A stretch of DNA of 64,000 nucleotides from assembly GCF_902813185.1 (NCBI RefSeq), contig NZ_LR778301.1, forward strand, positions 3,700,001 to 3,764,000, read 5' to 3'. The notes below the pieces were generated by a model that worked only from the letters and a program-made list of their open reading frames with translations, did not search any database and had not been told where the DNA came from. Positions 55,420 through 64,000 of the stretch are shown piece after piece (within the stretch, counting starts at the first letter, position 1; every line of letters begins with the position of its first letter). The DNA is from Denitratisoma oestradiolicum. GTDB taxonomy: Bacteria; Pseudomonadota; Gammaproteobacteria; Burkholderiales; Rhodocyclaceae. Position numbers and translations under genes: made by a program.

Positions 55420-58400
55420 CCGTAGATCACTTCCACATTGCCCGGCGTCAGCCAGTCCTGGAGCGCCTCCAGCAACGCATCATCGAGACGCACCCGCCAG
55501 CCCTCGGGCAGGGTCATTTCCGCCTGTGCCTCGTTGTTGCGGTAGGCCAAGCGCACCGGACAGGGGCCGTGGCGATGGGGTGCCAGCAGGCTGCGCAGTT
55601 TTTCTGCATCGGCCTGGCCGTTCATGGACAGGCGCAACTGACGGGCGAAACGACTACGGGCCTCGGCCAGGGTCATCAGCTTGTCCGCCGTGACCCGCAA
55701 GCCTCCCATATATTCGTCCTTCTGCACCTTGCCCTCCACCAAGAGCAGCTCGTCTTCCTTGATCTTGGCCCGCTCGGCATCCCACAGCTCGTTGAATACC
55801 GTGACCTCCACCTGGGCACTGGCATCGTCCAGCATGACGATGGCCATCTTGCCGCGCCGAGTCATCTGGGTACGAGTAGAAACCACCACGCCGGCCATCA
55901 GCACCAGTTCCTTCTGGGGCTCCAGTTGGGACAGGCTGCGCCGGGTGAAGCGGGCAACTTCCTGCCGATAGCCGTGGAAGGGATGGCCGGAGAGGAAAAA
56001 ACCCAGGGCCGGCTTTTCGTTCAGCAACTGCTCCCGTTCGCTCCAGCGGGGCACCTCCAGATAGTGCGTCTCGCTGGCGCCGGGTTCTCCCGGCCCGCCC
56101 AGATCGAACAAGCCACCCTGATGGGCGTTACGCTCGGCCTGTTCCGCCGCTTCTAGGGCGATGCCGACGGAAGCGAAGAGCTTGTGGCGATGGTCGTCCA
56201 CACTGTCGAAGGCGCCAGCCCGGATCAGGGCCTCGATCACCCGCCGGTTCACCACCCGCTTGTCGATGCGGCGGCAGAAATCGAACAGATCCTTGAAGGG
56301 GCCACCCTCTTCACGGGCCTTGAGAATCACCGATAGGGCCGACTCGCCGGTGCCCTTGATGGCGCCCAGGCCGTAGCGGATGCTCTTGCCATCCACCGGC
56401 TGGAAGCGAATGCCGCTGGCATTTATGTCCGGTGACAGGAAAGTGAGCCCACCCTGCTTGGCATCGTTGCAGAAGAACTGCACCTTGTCGGTGTTGGCCA
56501 TTTCCGACGACAGGGTGGCCGCCAGGAAGGAGGCCGGGTAATGACACTTGAGCCAGGCCGTCTGGTAGGCCACCAGGGAATAGGCGGCGGCATGGGACTT
56601 GTTGAAGCCGTAACCGGCGAACTTGTCGATGTAGTCGAAAATTTCGTTGGCGGTAGTCTCGTCGATCTCGTTGCCGGCTGCGCCCTGGACAAAGATCGCC
56701 CGTTGCTGAGCCATTTCCTCGGGCTTCTTCTTGCCCATGGCTCGGCGCAGCATGTCGGCCCCCCCCAGGGAGTAGCCCGCCACCACTTGGGCGGTCTGCA
56801 TCACCTGCTCCTGATACACCATGATGCCGTAGGTGGTGGACAGCACCTTTTCCAGGCTCGGAGTCAGATAGGTCACCCGCTCCCGGCCATGCTTGCGGGC
56901 GATGAAGCTGGGAATCAGGTCCATGGGACCGGGCCGGTACAAGGCGTTCAGGGCGATCAGATCCTCCAGGCGGTCAGGCTTGGCCTGGACCAGCATGTCC
57001 TTCATGCCGCCGGATTCGAACTGAAATACTGCCGTGGTATTGGCGTTCTTGAACACCTGCTCGTAGGTGGAACCATCGTCCAGAGGCAGGGTCTCCAACT
57101 CCACGCTCCCCCCTTCCACCGTGTTGGCGAAGTGCACCGCCTCGTTGAGGATGGTGAGGGTGCGCAGGCCCAGGAAGTCGAACTTCACCAGGCCGGCCTT
57201 TTCCACGTCGTCCTTGTCGAACTGGCTCACCACCGAGCCGCCGTCGGCGGAGTAGAGTGGGCAGAAGTCGGTCAGCTTGCCCGGTGCGATCAGTACGCCG
57301 CCGGCGTGCATGCCCACATTGCGGATCATGCCCTCCAGCTTGGTGGCCAGTTCCCAGAGTTGGCCCAGCTCCTCCTCGCCCTCGATGCGCTCCCGCAGGG
57401 CGGGCTCCTTGTCCAGGGCATCGGCCAGGGTGATCCCCAGTTCGTTGGGTATCAGCTTGGCGAACTGGTCCACGAAGTTGAAGGGCAGGTCCAGCACCCG
57501 CCCCACATCGCGGATCACCGCCTTGGCCGCCATGGTGCCGAAGGTGGCGATCTGGGACACGGCATGGCTGCCGTACTTGTCCTTCACGTACTGGATTACC
57601 CGGTCGCGGCCATCCTGGCAGAAGTCCACGTCGAAGTCGGGCATGGACACCCGTTCCGGGTTGAGAAAGCGCTCGAACAGCAGCTCGTAATACAAGGGGT
57701 CCAAGTCGGTGATCAAGAGGCTGTAGGCCACCAGGGAACCGGCACCGGAGCCCCGTCCCGGCCCCACCGGTACGCCGTTGTTCTTGGACCACTGGATGAA
57801 GTCCGCCACGATCAGGAAGTAGCCGGGGAAGCCCATCTGCTGGATGGTCCGGATTTCGAATTCCAGGCGCTCGGCGTAGCGGGGACGCTGGGCCTCCCGT
57901 TCCGCCGGATCGGGGTAGAGCTGGGCCAGTCGCCGTTCCAGTCCGGCCCGTGACTCGTCGGCCAGATGCTGGTCCAGGGTGACGCCCGGCGGAGTGGGGA
58001 AATCCGGCAGGAAATTCTTGCCCAGGGTGATGGAAAGATTGCAACGCTTGGCGATCTCCACCGTGTTCTCGACGGCCTCGGGCAGATCGGCGAAGAGCTC
58101 CACCATCTCGTCCTGGGTCTTGAAGCACTGGGCCTCGGTGAAGGGCTTGGGACGGCGCGTGTCGGCCAGCACATAGCCCTCGGCGATGCAGACCCGGGCC
58201 TCGTGGGCCTTGAAGTCGTCGGCATCGAGGAACTGGATCGGATGGGTTGCCGCCAGGGGCAGGTCCAGCTTGCCGGCCAGGGCTGCAGTCAGCCCTACCA
58301 GGGCCTCCTGCTGGGGTTGGCGTCTGTCCCCGTGGGGACGCTGCACTTCAAGGTAGTAGCTGTCGGGGAAGAGCTTTGCCCAGCGGGCGGCCCGCTCCTC

Positions 58401-58868
58401 GGCCAGATCCAGCTTGCCGGCCAGCAGCCACTGGCCCACATCCCCCAGGGAGCTGCCAGAAAGGGCGATCAGGCCGGAGTTGTCCCCTTGGGCCAGGGCC
58501 GTCAGGGTGATCTCGGCTCGTCCCTGGCGGCGTGGCGCCAGATAGGCGGCGGAGAGCAGCTCGCACAGGCGCAGGTAGCCGCCCCGGTTTTTTACCAGCA
58601 GCACGGCACGGGCAAAACTGTCCCGGGTCGGATCCCGTGCGTCCTCGTCGCGTATCCAGACATCGGCGCCGATGACGGGCTTGAGCCCCTTGCCCCTTGC
58701 CCCGGTGTAGAACTTGACCATGCCGAACAGGTTGCCCAGGTCGGTCAGGGCCAGGGCCGGCATGCCGTCGGCCACGGCGCGGCCAATGGCATCGTCCAGA
58801 CGGACGATGCCATCGGTGATGGAATACTCGCTATGGAGCCGGAGGTGGACGAAACGGGGGGCGGGCAT
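55416..58868 (-). CDS. dnaE: DNA polymerase III alpha subunit
   Basis: Replicative polymerase catalytic subunit, 1150 aa. It begins with the PHP domain (FVHLRLHSEYSITDGIVR), then the palm with the catalytic Asp pair in MPDFDVDFCQDGRDRVI near 402 and PVGPGRGSGAGSLVAY before it. Next come the thumb and fingers with RPGPMDLIPSFIARKHGR near 640, the tandem helix-hairpin-helix region (GYGFNKSHAAAYSLVAY), and a C-terminal OB domain (VLMAGVVVSTRTQMTRRGKMA). It is the DnaE1 type. A ParA-like gene lies 71 bases upstream, the cupin gene follows with overlap. Confidence 0.98.
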   Translation of the reverse strand: MPAPRFVHLRLHSEYSITDGIVRLDDAIGRAVADGMPALALTDLGNLFGMVKFYTGARGKGLKPVIGADVWIRDEDARDPTRDSFARAVLLVKNRGGYLRLCELLSAAYLAPRRQGRAEITLTALAQGDNSGLIALSGSSLGDVGQWLLAGKLDLAEERAARWAKLFPDSYYLEVQRPHGDRRQPQQEALVGLTAALAGKLDLPLAATHPIQFLDADDFKAHEARVCIAEGYVLADTRRPKPFTEAQCFKTQDEMVELFADLPEAVENTVEIAKRCNLSITLGKNFLPDFPTPPGVTLDQHLADESRAGLERRLAQLYPDPAEREAQRPRYAERLEFEIRTIQQMGFPGYFLIVADFIQWSKNNGVPVGPGRGSGAGSLVAYSLLITDLDPLYYELLFERFLNPERVSMPDFDVDFCQDGRDRVIQYVKDKYGSHAVSQIATFGTMAAKAVIRDVGRVLDLPFNFVDQFAKLIPNELGITLADALDKEPALRERIEGEEELGQLWELATKLEGMIRNVGMHAGGVLIAPGKLTDFCPLYSADGGSVVSQFDKDDVEKAGLVKFDFLGLRTLTILNEAVHFANTVEGGSVELETLPLDDGSTYEQVFKNANTTAVFQFESGGMKDMLVQAKPDRLEDLIALNALYRPGPMDLIPSFIARKHGRERVTYLTPSLEKVLSTTYGIMVYQEQVMQTAQVVAGYSLGGADMLRRAMGKKKPEEMAQQRAIFVQGAAGNEIDETTANEIFDYIDKFAGYGFNKSHAAAYSLVAYQTAWLKCHYPASFLAATLSSEMANTDKVQFFCNDAKQGGLTFLSPDINASGIRFQPVDGKSIRYGLGAIKGTGESALSVILKAREEGGPFKDLFDFCRRIDKRVVNRRVIEALIRAGAFDSVDDHRHKLFASVGIALEAAEQAERNAHQGGLFDLGGPGEPGASETHYLEVPRWSEREQLLNEKPALGFFLSGHPFHGYRQEVARFTRRSLSQLEPQKELVLMAGVVVSTRTQMTRRGKMAIVMLDDASAQVEVTVFNELWDAERAKIKEDELLLVEGKVQKDEYMGGLRVTADKLMTLAEARSRFARQLRLSMNGQADAEKLRSLLAPHRHGPCPVRLAYRNNEAQAEMTLPEGWRVRLDDALLEALQDWLTPGNVEVIYG

Positions 58869-58939
58869 GGGCGGATTTTATCGCCCCGGCCCGCCCCCGA
58901 AGGGCGGAATTGAGGGGGCGTCGAAGACTCGGGACCGGA

Positions 58940-59566
58940 TCAGTCCTTTTCCACCCAGTCCAGCAGGGGCTGCCACTGTTCCCAGTCCTGCCCCGCCCGT
59001 GACGCGGAAAGATCGAAGATGGTCATGCCGTGGGCCGCGGCCTGGACGTAGTTCTGGGTATCCCGCAGGCAGGTCAGCACCGGCAGTCCCAGGCTGGAGA
59101 GGAAGCGGTCCAGCTCCCCTGCCGCCCGGGTCCGTGCATCCACCCGCATACCTACGATGGCGACATAAGCGTGGTGCTTGCGCACGTCCCGCTCCTCCAG
59201 CAGCGCGTCGAGGAAATGCCGGGTGGCCAGGATGTCGAAAATAGAGGGTTGCAGGGGCACGATCACCCGCTCCACCAGCTTCAGCACCTGGGCCAGCTTT
59301 TTGCCATGGAGTCCGGCCGGGGTGTCGAGAATCACATGGCTGGTGTCTCTGGGGGGGCGGGCCGGCCGGTCGGCCTCGATCTCCCAGGATTCGATCCGGG
59401 GCAGCAAGGGAGAGCGCAGGCGCAGCCAGTCGCGGGAGGACTGCTGGCGGTCGATGTCCCCCAGCATTACCTTGTGGTTCTGCCGGGCCAGCCCGCCCGC
59501 CAGATTGGTGGCCAGGGTGCTCTTGCCCACGCCGCCCTTGGGATTGGCGATCAGAAAGCTCTTCAT
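58940..59566 (-). CDS. ParA/MinD-like ATPase upstream of dnaE
   Basis: Deviant Walker ATPase of 208 aa. [16 protein letters not shown] at the N-terminus and the switch VILDTPAGLHGK near 80 are intact; the D.D motif is GDIDRQQSS, with the second Asp present. The ATG at 59566 is preferred over the one at 59572 because GGAG is 8 bases away from it but only two from the other. There is no ParB gene or parS-like site near, so it may be an orphan that positions a protein or structure rather than a plasmid. A second, different ParA-like gene lies beyond maeB. Confidence 0.85.
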   Translation of the reverse strand: MKSFLIANPKGGVGKSTLATNLAGGLARQNHKVMLGDIDRQQSSRDWLRLRSPLLPRIESWEIEADRPARPPRDTSHVILDTPAGLHGKKLAQVLKLVERVIVPLQPSIFDILATRHFLDALLEERDVRKHHAYVAIVGMRVDARTRAAGELDRFLSSLGLPVLTCLRDTQNYVQAAAHGMTIFDLSASRAGQDWEQWQPLLDWVEKD

Positions 59567-59635
59567 GAGCATCGCTCCAGAGGTGGATTTCGCTTCGCCT
59601 TCATCGCCTTTCCTCCCGTAGTTCCTCGATTAAGT

Positions 59636-59667
59636 CCGTCACACCGGCGAAAGCCAGTGTCCATGAA
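59636..59667 (-). repeat. Hairpin repeat at the end of maeB
   Basis: ACACCGGC - GAAA - GCCAGTGT (59641-59660), 8-bp arms with one mismatch and a GNRA loop, 10 bases from the maeB stop. On the minus strand it reads TGGACACTGGCTTTCGCCGG, close to a hairpin repeat often found between genes of beta- and gammaproteobacteria. It may end maeB transcription. Confidence 0.55.
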
Positions 59668-59669
59668 TA

Positions 59670-61940
59670 TCAGGCCGCGTCCACCACCGCCAGGGCCGTC
59701 ATGTTCACCAGCCGACGCACCGTGGCGGTCGGGGTGAGGATGTGCACCGGCTTGGCGGCTCCCAGCAGGATCGGCCCCACAGTCACGCCATCGCCATTGG
59801 TGACCTTGATCAGGTTGAAGGCGATGTTGGCGGCATCCACGTTGGGCATGATCAGCAGATTGGCCTCCCCCGTCAGCTTGCAATCGGGATAGAGCCGGTT
59901 GCGGATCGCCTCGGACAGGGCCGCGTCGCCATGCATCTCGCCATCCACCTCCAGCCCTGGAACCTGCCCGGCCAGGATTTCCCGTGCTCGACTCATCTTG
60001 CGCGCCGAGTCGGAGCGGATGCTGCCGAAATTGGAATGGGACAGCAGGGCCACCTTGGGCGCGAGTCCGAAGCGCCGCACTTCCTCTGCCGCCATGCGGG
60101 CGATCTCCGCCACCAGCTCGGCGCTGGGTTCCTCATTGACATAGGTGTCGCTCAGGAACAGGGTGTGACGCGGCAGCAGCAGCAGGTTCATGGCGGCGAA
60201 ACAATGAGCGCCGGGCCGCAGGCCAATCACGTCCTGCACGTGCTTCAGATGCTGGGCATGCTGGCCCACGGTGCCGCACAGCATCGCGTCCACCTCACCC
60301 CGGCGCAGCAGCATGGCGCCGATCAGGGTGGCATCCGAACGCATCCAGTTCTTCGCCAGTTCCGGAGTGATGCCCTGGCGCCCCATCAACTGGTGATAGT
60401 CCTGCCACAGCTCCCGGTAGCGGGGATCGGAATCCGGATTCACCAGCTCGAAATCCTTCCCGGGCCGCATCCGCAAACCGGCCCTCTCCAGGTGACTCTC
60501 GATCACCTCGGGACGGCCGATCAGCACCGGCCGAGCCAGGCCCTCGTCCAGCACCGTCTGCACCGCACGCAGCACCCGATCGTCCTCGCCTTCGCAATAG
60601 ACCACCCGGCGGGGCGCCTTCTTGGCGGCGGCGAAGACCGGCTTCATGACAAAACCGGAGTGATAGACAAAGCTGTTGAGGCTCTCCCGGTAGGCATCGA
60701 AATCGGCGATGGGCCGCGTGGCCACGCCTGAGTCCATGGCGGCCCGGGCCACGGCCGGCGCGATCTTGACGATCAGGCGCGGATCGAAGGGCTTGGGAAT
60801 CAGGTATTCGGGGCCGAAGGAAATGTTCTCGCCGCCATAGGCCTGGGCCACCACGTCGGAGCTTTCCGCCTGGGCCAGTTCCGCCAGGGCACGCACCGCC
60901 GCCAGCTTCATTTCCTCGGTGATGGTGCTGGCTCCGGCGTCGAGGGCACCGCGGAAGATGAAGGGGAAGCAGAGCACGTTGTTCACCTGGTTCGGATAGT
61001 CCGAGCGGCCGGTGGCGATGATGGCGTCGTTCCGCACCGCCTTCACCTGGTCCGGCAGGATTTCCGGGGTCGGATTGGCCAGGGCCAGGATCAGGGGATG
61101 GGGCGCCATCTTTACCACCATCTCGGGTTTAAGCACGCCGCCGGCCGAGAGGCCCAGGAACACGTCGGCATCCTCGATCACCTCCACCAGGCTGCGTGCC
61201 GCCGTGGCCTTGGCATAGCGGGCCTTCAGGGGGTCCATCAGCACCGGGCGACCCTCGTAGACCACCCCCTCGATATCGGTGACCCAGATGTTCTCCACCC
61301 GCACCCCCAGCATCACCAGCAGGTCCAGACAGGCCAGGGCTGCGGCGCCAGCGCCGGAGGTGACCAGCTTGATCTGGTCCACCGGCTTGCCCAGGAGCTT
61401 GAGGCCGTTCAGCAGGGCCGCCCCCACCACGATGGCAGTGCCATGTTGATCGTCATGGAACACTGGGATGCTCATGCGTTCCCGCAGCTTCCTTTCCACG
61501 TAGAAGCACTCGGGGGCCTTGATGTCTTCCAGATTGATGCCGCCGAAGGTGGGCTCCATGGCGGCGATCATGTCGATCAGCCGGTCCGGGTCGTTCTCTG
61601 CCAATTCGATGTCGAACACATCGATGCCGGCGAACTTCTTGAACAGCACCCCCTTGCCCTCCATCACCGGCTTGGCCGCCAGGGGGCCGATGTTGCCCAG
61701 GCCCAGCACCGCGGTGCCGTTGGTCACTACCCCCACCAGATTGGCCCGGGAGGTGAGCCGGCTTACCTGGGCCGGGTCGGCGACGATGGCGTTGCAGGCC
61801 GCCGCCACCCCGGGAGAATAGGCCAGGGCCAGATCCCGCTGATTGGTGAGGCCCTTGGTGGGCACGACGGCGATTTTCCCTGGAGTCGGAAAGGCGTGAT
61901 ATTCCAGCGCGGCCGCGGCCAGATCCTGAGTTTTTTCCAT
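59670..61940 (-). CDS. maeB: NADP-dependent malic enzyme with phosphotransacetylase-like domain
   Basis: Oxidative decarboxylation of malate to pyruvate, 756 aa, the hybrid MaeB type. The ATG at 61940 with GGAA before it gives [22 protein letters not shown]; the longer frame crosses the divergent ParA gene region and is not conserved. The malic-enzyme part (1-420) has [28 protein letters not shown] near 163 and the NADP fold [16 protein letters not shown]. The C-terminal part (430-756) is a phosphotransacetylase homologue lacking that activity in known MaeB and used for acetyl-CoA control. It gives NADPH and pyruvate when growing on dicarboxylates. Confidence 0.96.
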   Translation of the reverse strand: MEKTQDLAAAALEYHAFPTPGKIAVVPTKGLTNQRDLALAYSPGVAAACNAIVADPAQVSRLTSRANLVGVVTNGTAVLGLGNIGPLAAKPVMEGKGVLFKKFAGIDVFDIELAENDPDRLIDMIAAMEPTFGGINLEDIKAPECFYVERKLRERMSIPVFHDDQHGTAIVVGAALLNGLKLLGKPVDQIKLVTSGAGAAALACLDLLVMLGVRVENIWVTDIEGVVYEGRPVLMDPLKARYAKATAARSLVEVIEDADVFLGLSAGGVLKPEMVVKMAPHPLILALANPTPEILPDQVKAVRNDAIIATGRSDYPNQVNNVLCFPFIFRGALDAGASTITEEMKLAAVRALAELAQAESSDVVAQAYGGENISFGPEYLIPKPFDPRLIVKIAPAVARAAMDSGVATRPIADFDAYRESLNSFVYHSGFVMKPVFAAAKKAPRRVVYCEGEDDRVLRAVQTVLDEGLARPVLIGRPEVIESHLERAGLRMRPGKDFELVNPDSDPRYRELWQDYHQLMGRQGITPELAKNWMRSDATLIGAMLLRRGEVDAMLCGTVGQHAQHLKHVQDVIGLRPGAHCFAAMNLLLLPRHTLFLSDTYVNEEPSAELVAEIARMAAEEVRRFGLAPKVALLSHSNFGSIRSDSARKMSRAREILAGQVPGLEVDGEMHGDAALSEAIRNRLYPDCKLTGEANLLIMPNVDAANIAFNLIKVTNGDGVTVGPILLGAAKPVHILTPTATVRRLVNMTALAVVDAA

Positions 61941-62082
61941 GATTCCACAATGACATGCAAGGCGAACCGGAATGATACGCCCGGGCCTTGCCCCCCAATC
62001 TTGCGGTTTACCGAATATTGCGCCGCAGCAAACAGCGGAAAGCTTGTGGCACAATGGCCCGCATATCGGCAAGGGAGGCTCC

Positions 62083-62889
62083 ATGAAGCGCGTCGTTTTC
62101 AATCAGAAGGGTGGCGTCGGCAAGAGCACCATTACCTGCAATCTGGCCGCCATCTCGGCTTCCCGGGGACAGCGCACCCTGGTGGTGGACCTGGACCCCC
62201 AGGCCAACTCCACCCGCTACCTGCTGGGCGCAGGCGCCGACAGCCTGGAACACACGGCCACCGGCTTCTTCGACCAGATGCTGAACTTCAAGCTGCGGCC
62301 CCTGCCCACCGAGGACTTCATCACCGCCACGCCCTTCGAGTACCTGCACCTGCTGCCGGCGGACCCGGCCCTGGAAGAGCTCCAGGCCAAGCTGGAATCC
62401 CGCTACAAGATCTATAAGCTGCGGGAAGCCCTGGATGCCCTCGACGGCTACGACCAGATCTGGATCGACACGCCGCCAGCCCTGCACTTCTACACCCGCT
62501 CGGCCCTGATCGCCGCCGACGCCTGTCTGATCCCCTTCGACTGTGACGAATTCGCCCGCCGGGCGCTGTACACCCTGCTGGACAACGTGGCCGAGATACG
62601 GGTCGACCACAACAGCGATCTCGCCATCGAAGGCATCGTGGTCAACCAGTACCAGCCCCGGGCCTCCCTGCCCCGGCAGGTGGTGGAGGAACTCCGAGCC
62701 GAGGGCCTGCCGGTGCTGGGCAGCCACCTCTCGGCCTCGGTGAAGATCAAGGAATCCCACCAGCAGGCCCGACCCATGATCCACTTGGACCGGAACCACA
62801 AACTGGCGCAGGAATTCGGCGCCCTTTACGACGAACTGGAAGCGGCGCGGAAAAAGCGGGCCAAGACTGAAGCCCGCAAGCGAGCCTGA
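62083..62889 (+). CDS. ParA-family ATPase, second copy
   Basis: ParA-like ATPase of 268 aa. The ATG at 62083 has AAGGGAGG before it. Motifs: [20 protein letters not shown] (deviant Walker A), VVDLDPQANSTRYLLG, IDTPPALHFYTRSAL (switch II) and IEGIVVNQYQPRASLPRQVV. The C-terminal tail is basic (ARKKRAKTEARKRA), possibly for DNA contact. It is only distantly like the ParA near dnaE (different length and switch). No parB follows; the next gene encodes an outer-membrane-like protein. It is divergent from maeB. Confidence 0.9.
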   Translation: MKRVVFNQKGGVGKSTITCNLAAISASRGQRTLVVDLDPQANSTRYLLGAGADSLEHTATGFFDQMLNFKLRPLPTEDFITATPFEYLHLLPADPALEELQAKLESRYKIYKLREALDALDGYDQIWIDTPPALHFYTRSALIAADACLIPFDCDEFARRALYTLLDNVAEIRVDHNSDLAIEGIVVNQYQPRASLPRQVVEELRAEGLPVLGSHLSASVKIKESHQQARPMIHLDRNHKLAQEFGALYDELEAARKKRAKTEARKRA

Positions 62890-62974
62890 CAACTGGCGCC
62901 CTGGACAGATGCTTCCTATGATGGGTGAGGGCTCCCGCCCCTTCTCTGTTTCCCAGGCCCTACAGGAGGTTCCC

Positions 62975-63526
62975 ATGCCGCCCCTGCCCAGTTGCCGTTT
63001 CTTTCTGGCCTTGATTACCTCCGCTTGCCTGCTTTCGCCATCCACCCAGGCTGCCGGGCCGGGCGATGATGACGAGACAGCAACGTCCTTTCGCCTGCAG
63101 CTTTCTCCCAGCGGGTCCTCACCCTTGAGTGCCGGTGCTCCCTTCTGGGGGCCTGGCAATCCCACGGCAATGCCGGTCATGACAGGCCGAGGGGAAACGC
63201 CTCCCAATGCCAACGGCACCATCGGCTTCGGCATTGGACATCGCGGCCGCAATGGAAGCACGGCATCCCTGCTGACCACCCGGGAAGAAAGTTTCGGTCT
63301 CAGCCAGCGCACCACCCACGCCCTCTGGCAAAGCTTTCCCAGTCCGAGCCTGCAACTGACCGTGGGCCTTTTCCAGCATCGCGGCGAGAATGAAGTGTCA
63401 TACCGGGGCACGGGCATCGCCGCCACCCTGGACTACCGAGGCTTTTTCCTGCAATTCGCACGGGACCCGAACTTCAATTTCACCAGCAGCGACATGACCA
63501 GCGTTTCAATGGGATTGAGGTTCTAG
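62975..63526 (+). CDS. Hypothetical exported outer-membrane-like protein
   Basis: Protein of 183 aa with no family I recognise. The ATG at 62975 follows a perfect ACAGGAGGT. Residues 1-27 are a signal peptide (FFLALITSACLLSPS..AAG). A disordered Gly/Ser/Pro stretch (30-75) is followed by alternating beta-type segments (TIGFGIGHRGRN, SLQLTVGLFQHRG, GIAATLDYRGFFLQFA) and a terminal VSMGLRF with Phe at the end, the signal for outer-membrane insertion. It is likely a small barrel. It follows the ParA gene after 85 bases and overlaps the hydrolase gene tail to tail by 21 bases. Confidence 0.75.
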   Translation: MPPLPSCRFFLALITSACLLSPSTQAAGPGDDDETATSFRLQLSPSGSSPLSAGAPFWGPGNPTAMPVMTGRGETPPNANGTIGFGIGHRGRNGSTASLLTTREESFGLSQRTTHALWQSFPSPSLQLTVGLFQHRGENEVSYRGTGIAATLDYRGFFLQFARDPNFNFTSSDMTSVSMGLRF

Positions 63527-64000
63527 AAATTCCAGCAGCAAGTCGTTGAACCGTTCCGACTGTTCCACATTGCAAAGATGGGCGGCATCGGGAATCACGT
63601 CCTGGCGGGCGCCAGGGATGGATAGTGTGATGAGTTCGGCCATGGCGGGCGGGGTACTGCTGTCCAGCTCCCCCGCCAGCACCAGGGTCGGCGCCCGGAT
63701 GGCGCCGAGGCGGGCGGTGATGTCGAGGGTGGGGATCAGGGCCGCGCAGGCGGCATAGCCTTCCACTGGCGTGGCGCATATCAGGCCGGCGATGGAGGCC
63801 ATCAGTGCCGGATGATCGAGGCGGTAAGGCGCGGTAAACCAGCGCTCCAGAAAACTTTCCACCTGGGTTGCCATGCCTCCCTCCCGTGCCCTGGCGATGC
63901 GCTTGCGCCAGAGGGGTTCCACCTCCGGCCCCAGGGCGCTGGTGGTGCTGGCGAGGACCAGGCGGCCCAGCCGCTCGGGCGCGGTCAGGGCGAAGTACTG
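63506..64000 (-). CDS. Alpha/beta hydrolase, 3-oxoadipate enol-lactonase-like (5' partial)
   Basis: The C-terminal 164 residues of an alpha/beta hydrolase; the frame is open to the right edge, so the N-terminus and the nucleophile Ser are outside. The visible part starts QYFALTAPERLGRLVLASTTS, which follows the nucleophile elbow in PcaD-like enzymes, then a cap region (SFLERWFTAPYR) and the catalytic Asp in LAGELDSSTPPAMAE and His in DAAHLCNVEQSERF. This pattern is that of 3-oxoadipate enol-lactonases and related hydrolases of aromatic degradation, but the substrate cannot be fixed from this half. Confidence 0.85.
   Translation of the reverse strand, partial: QYFALTAPERLGRLVLASTTSALGPEVEPLWRKRIARAREGGMATQVESFLERWFTAPYRLDHPALMASIAGLICATPVEGYAACAALIPTLDITARLGAIRAPTLVLAGELDSSTPPAMAELITLSIPGARQDVIPDAAHLCNVEQSERFNDLLLEFLEPQSH

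Noticed and set aside
58940..59566. Plasmid-type partition locus
   Set aside because: No parB, parS or replication-initiator gene; the surroundings are chromosomal housekeeping genes.
61941..62102. 54-residue extension of maeB to 62102
   Set aside because: The extension is not MaeB-like, is Cys-rich, and overlaps the start of the divergent ParA gene.

Overview
The window is a GC-rich, gene-dense stretch of chromosome from a Gram-negative betaproteobacterium. The closest fit by gene content is the Rhodocyclales (Azoarcus/Thauera/Sterolibacterium-like). This rests on an 18-type outer-membrane porin, an OmpW behind a perfect FNR box, a korCAB-type 2-oxoacid:acceptor oxidoreductase set as known from Azoarcus and Thauera, and the gene order metG / apbC / dcd / Orn-Lys-Arg decarboxylase. 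The placement is inferred from protein and operon resemblance only; no rRNA or tRNA gene is visible. There is no phage, transposase or CRISPR array, and no gap longer than 300 bases without a gene.

Layout. 1-6.9 kb: three cyclic-di-GMP proteins (a CHASE-PAS-GAF-GGDEF-EAL protein cut by the left edge, a dCache-PAS-GGDEF cyclase and a multi-TM GGDEF cyclase), then yjdM. 7.3-10.2 kb: a J-like/trypsin-like fusion protease, a secreted ankyrin protein and a divergent TonB-like protein. 10.3-17 kb: kup and the three-gene korCAB operon. 17-21 kb: ompW, then ribD-nrdR and glyA on the minus strand. 21-26.7 kb: TRAP transporter dctQM facing dctP, and the housekeeping block pmbA / darP / mog. 26.9-30.6 kb: an M17 aminopeptidase, thyA, glk and a DUF2934 protein.

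30.5-43.5 kb is the main block: a glycogen locus with glgB divergent from a six-gene operon glgC - GH57 amylopullulanase-like - GH57 4-alpha-glucanotransferase-like - glgP - pgi - glgA. Together with glk upstream it can make ADP-glucose, build and branch glycogen, trim and phosphorolyse it, and feed hexose phosphates into glycolysis. The two GH57 enzymes stand where GlgX and MalQ would be in an enterobacterial set. No phosphoglucomutase is seen here.

43.6-64 kb: a methyl-accepting chemotaxis protein, folA, an Orn/Lys/Arg decarboxylase, dcd, apbC, metG, acylphosphatase, a 2-Cys peroxiredoxin, a porin, dnaE translationally coupled to a WbuC-type cupin, two solitary ParA/MinD-like ATPases flanking maeB, a small outer-membrane-like protein, and an alpha/beta hydrolase cut by the right edge.

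The sequence also shows several compact regulatory signals: an FNR box at ompW, a divergent palindromic promoter between the aminopeptidase and thyA, several TATAAT/TAGAAT promoters with short leaders, and strong hairpins, including an 18-bp perfect stem inside glgA. I did not find a clearly new multi-gene system. The most unusual items are the J-like/protease fusion, the GH57-based glycogen operon, the glgA stem and the unpaired ParA-like ATPases.
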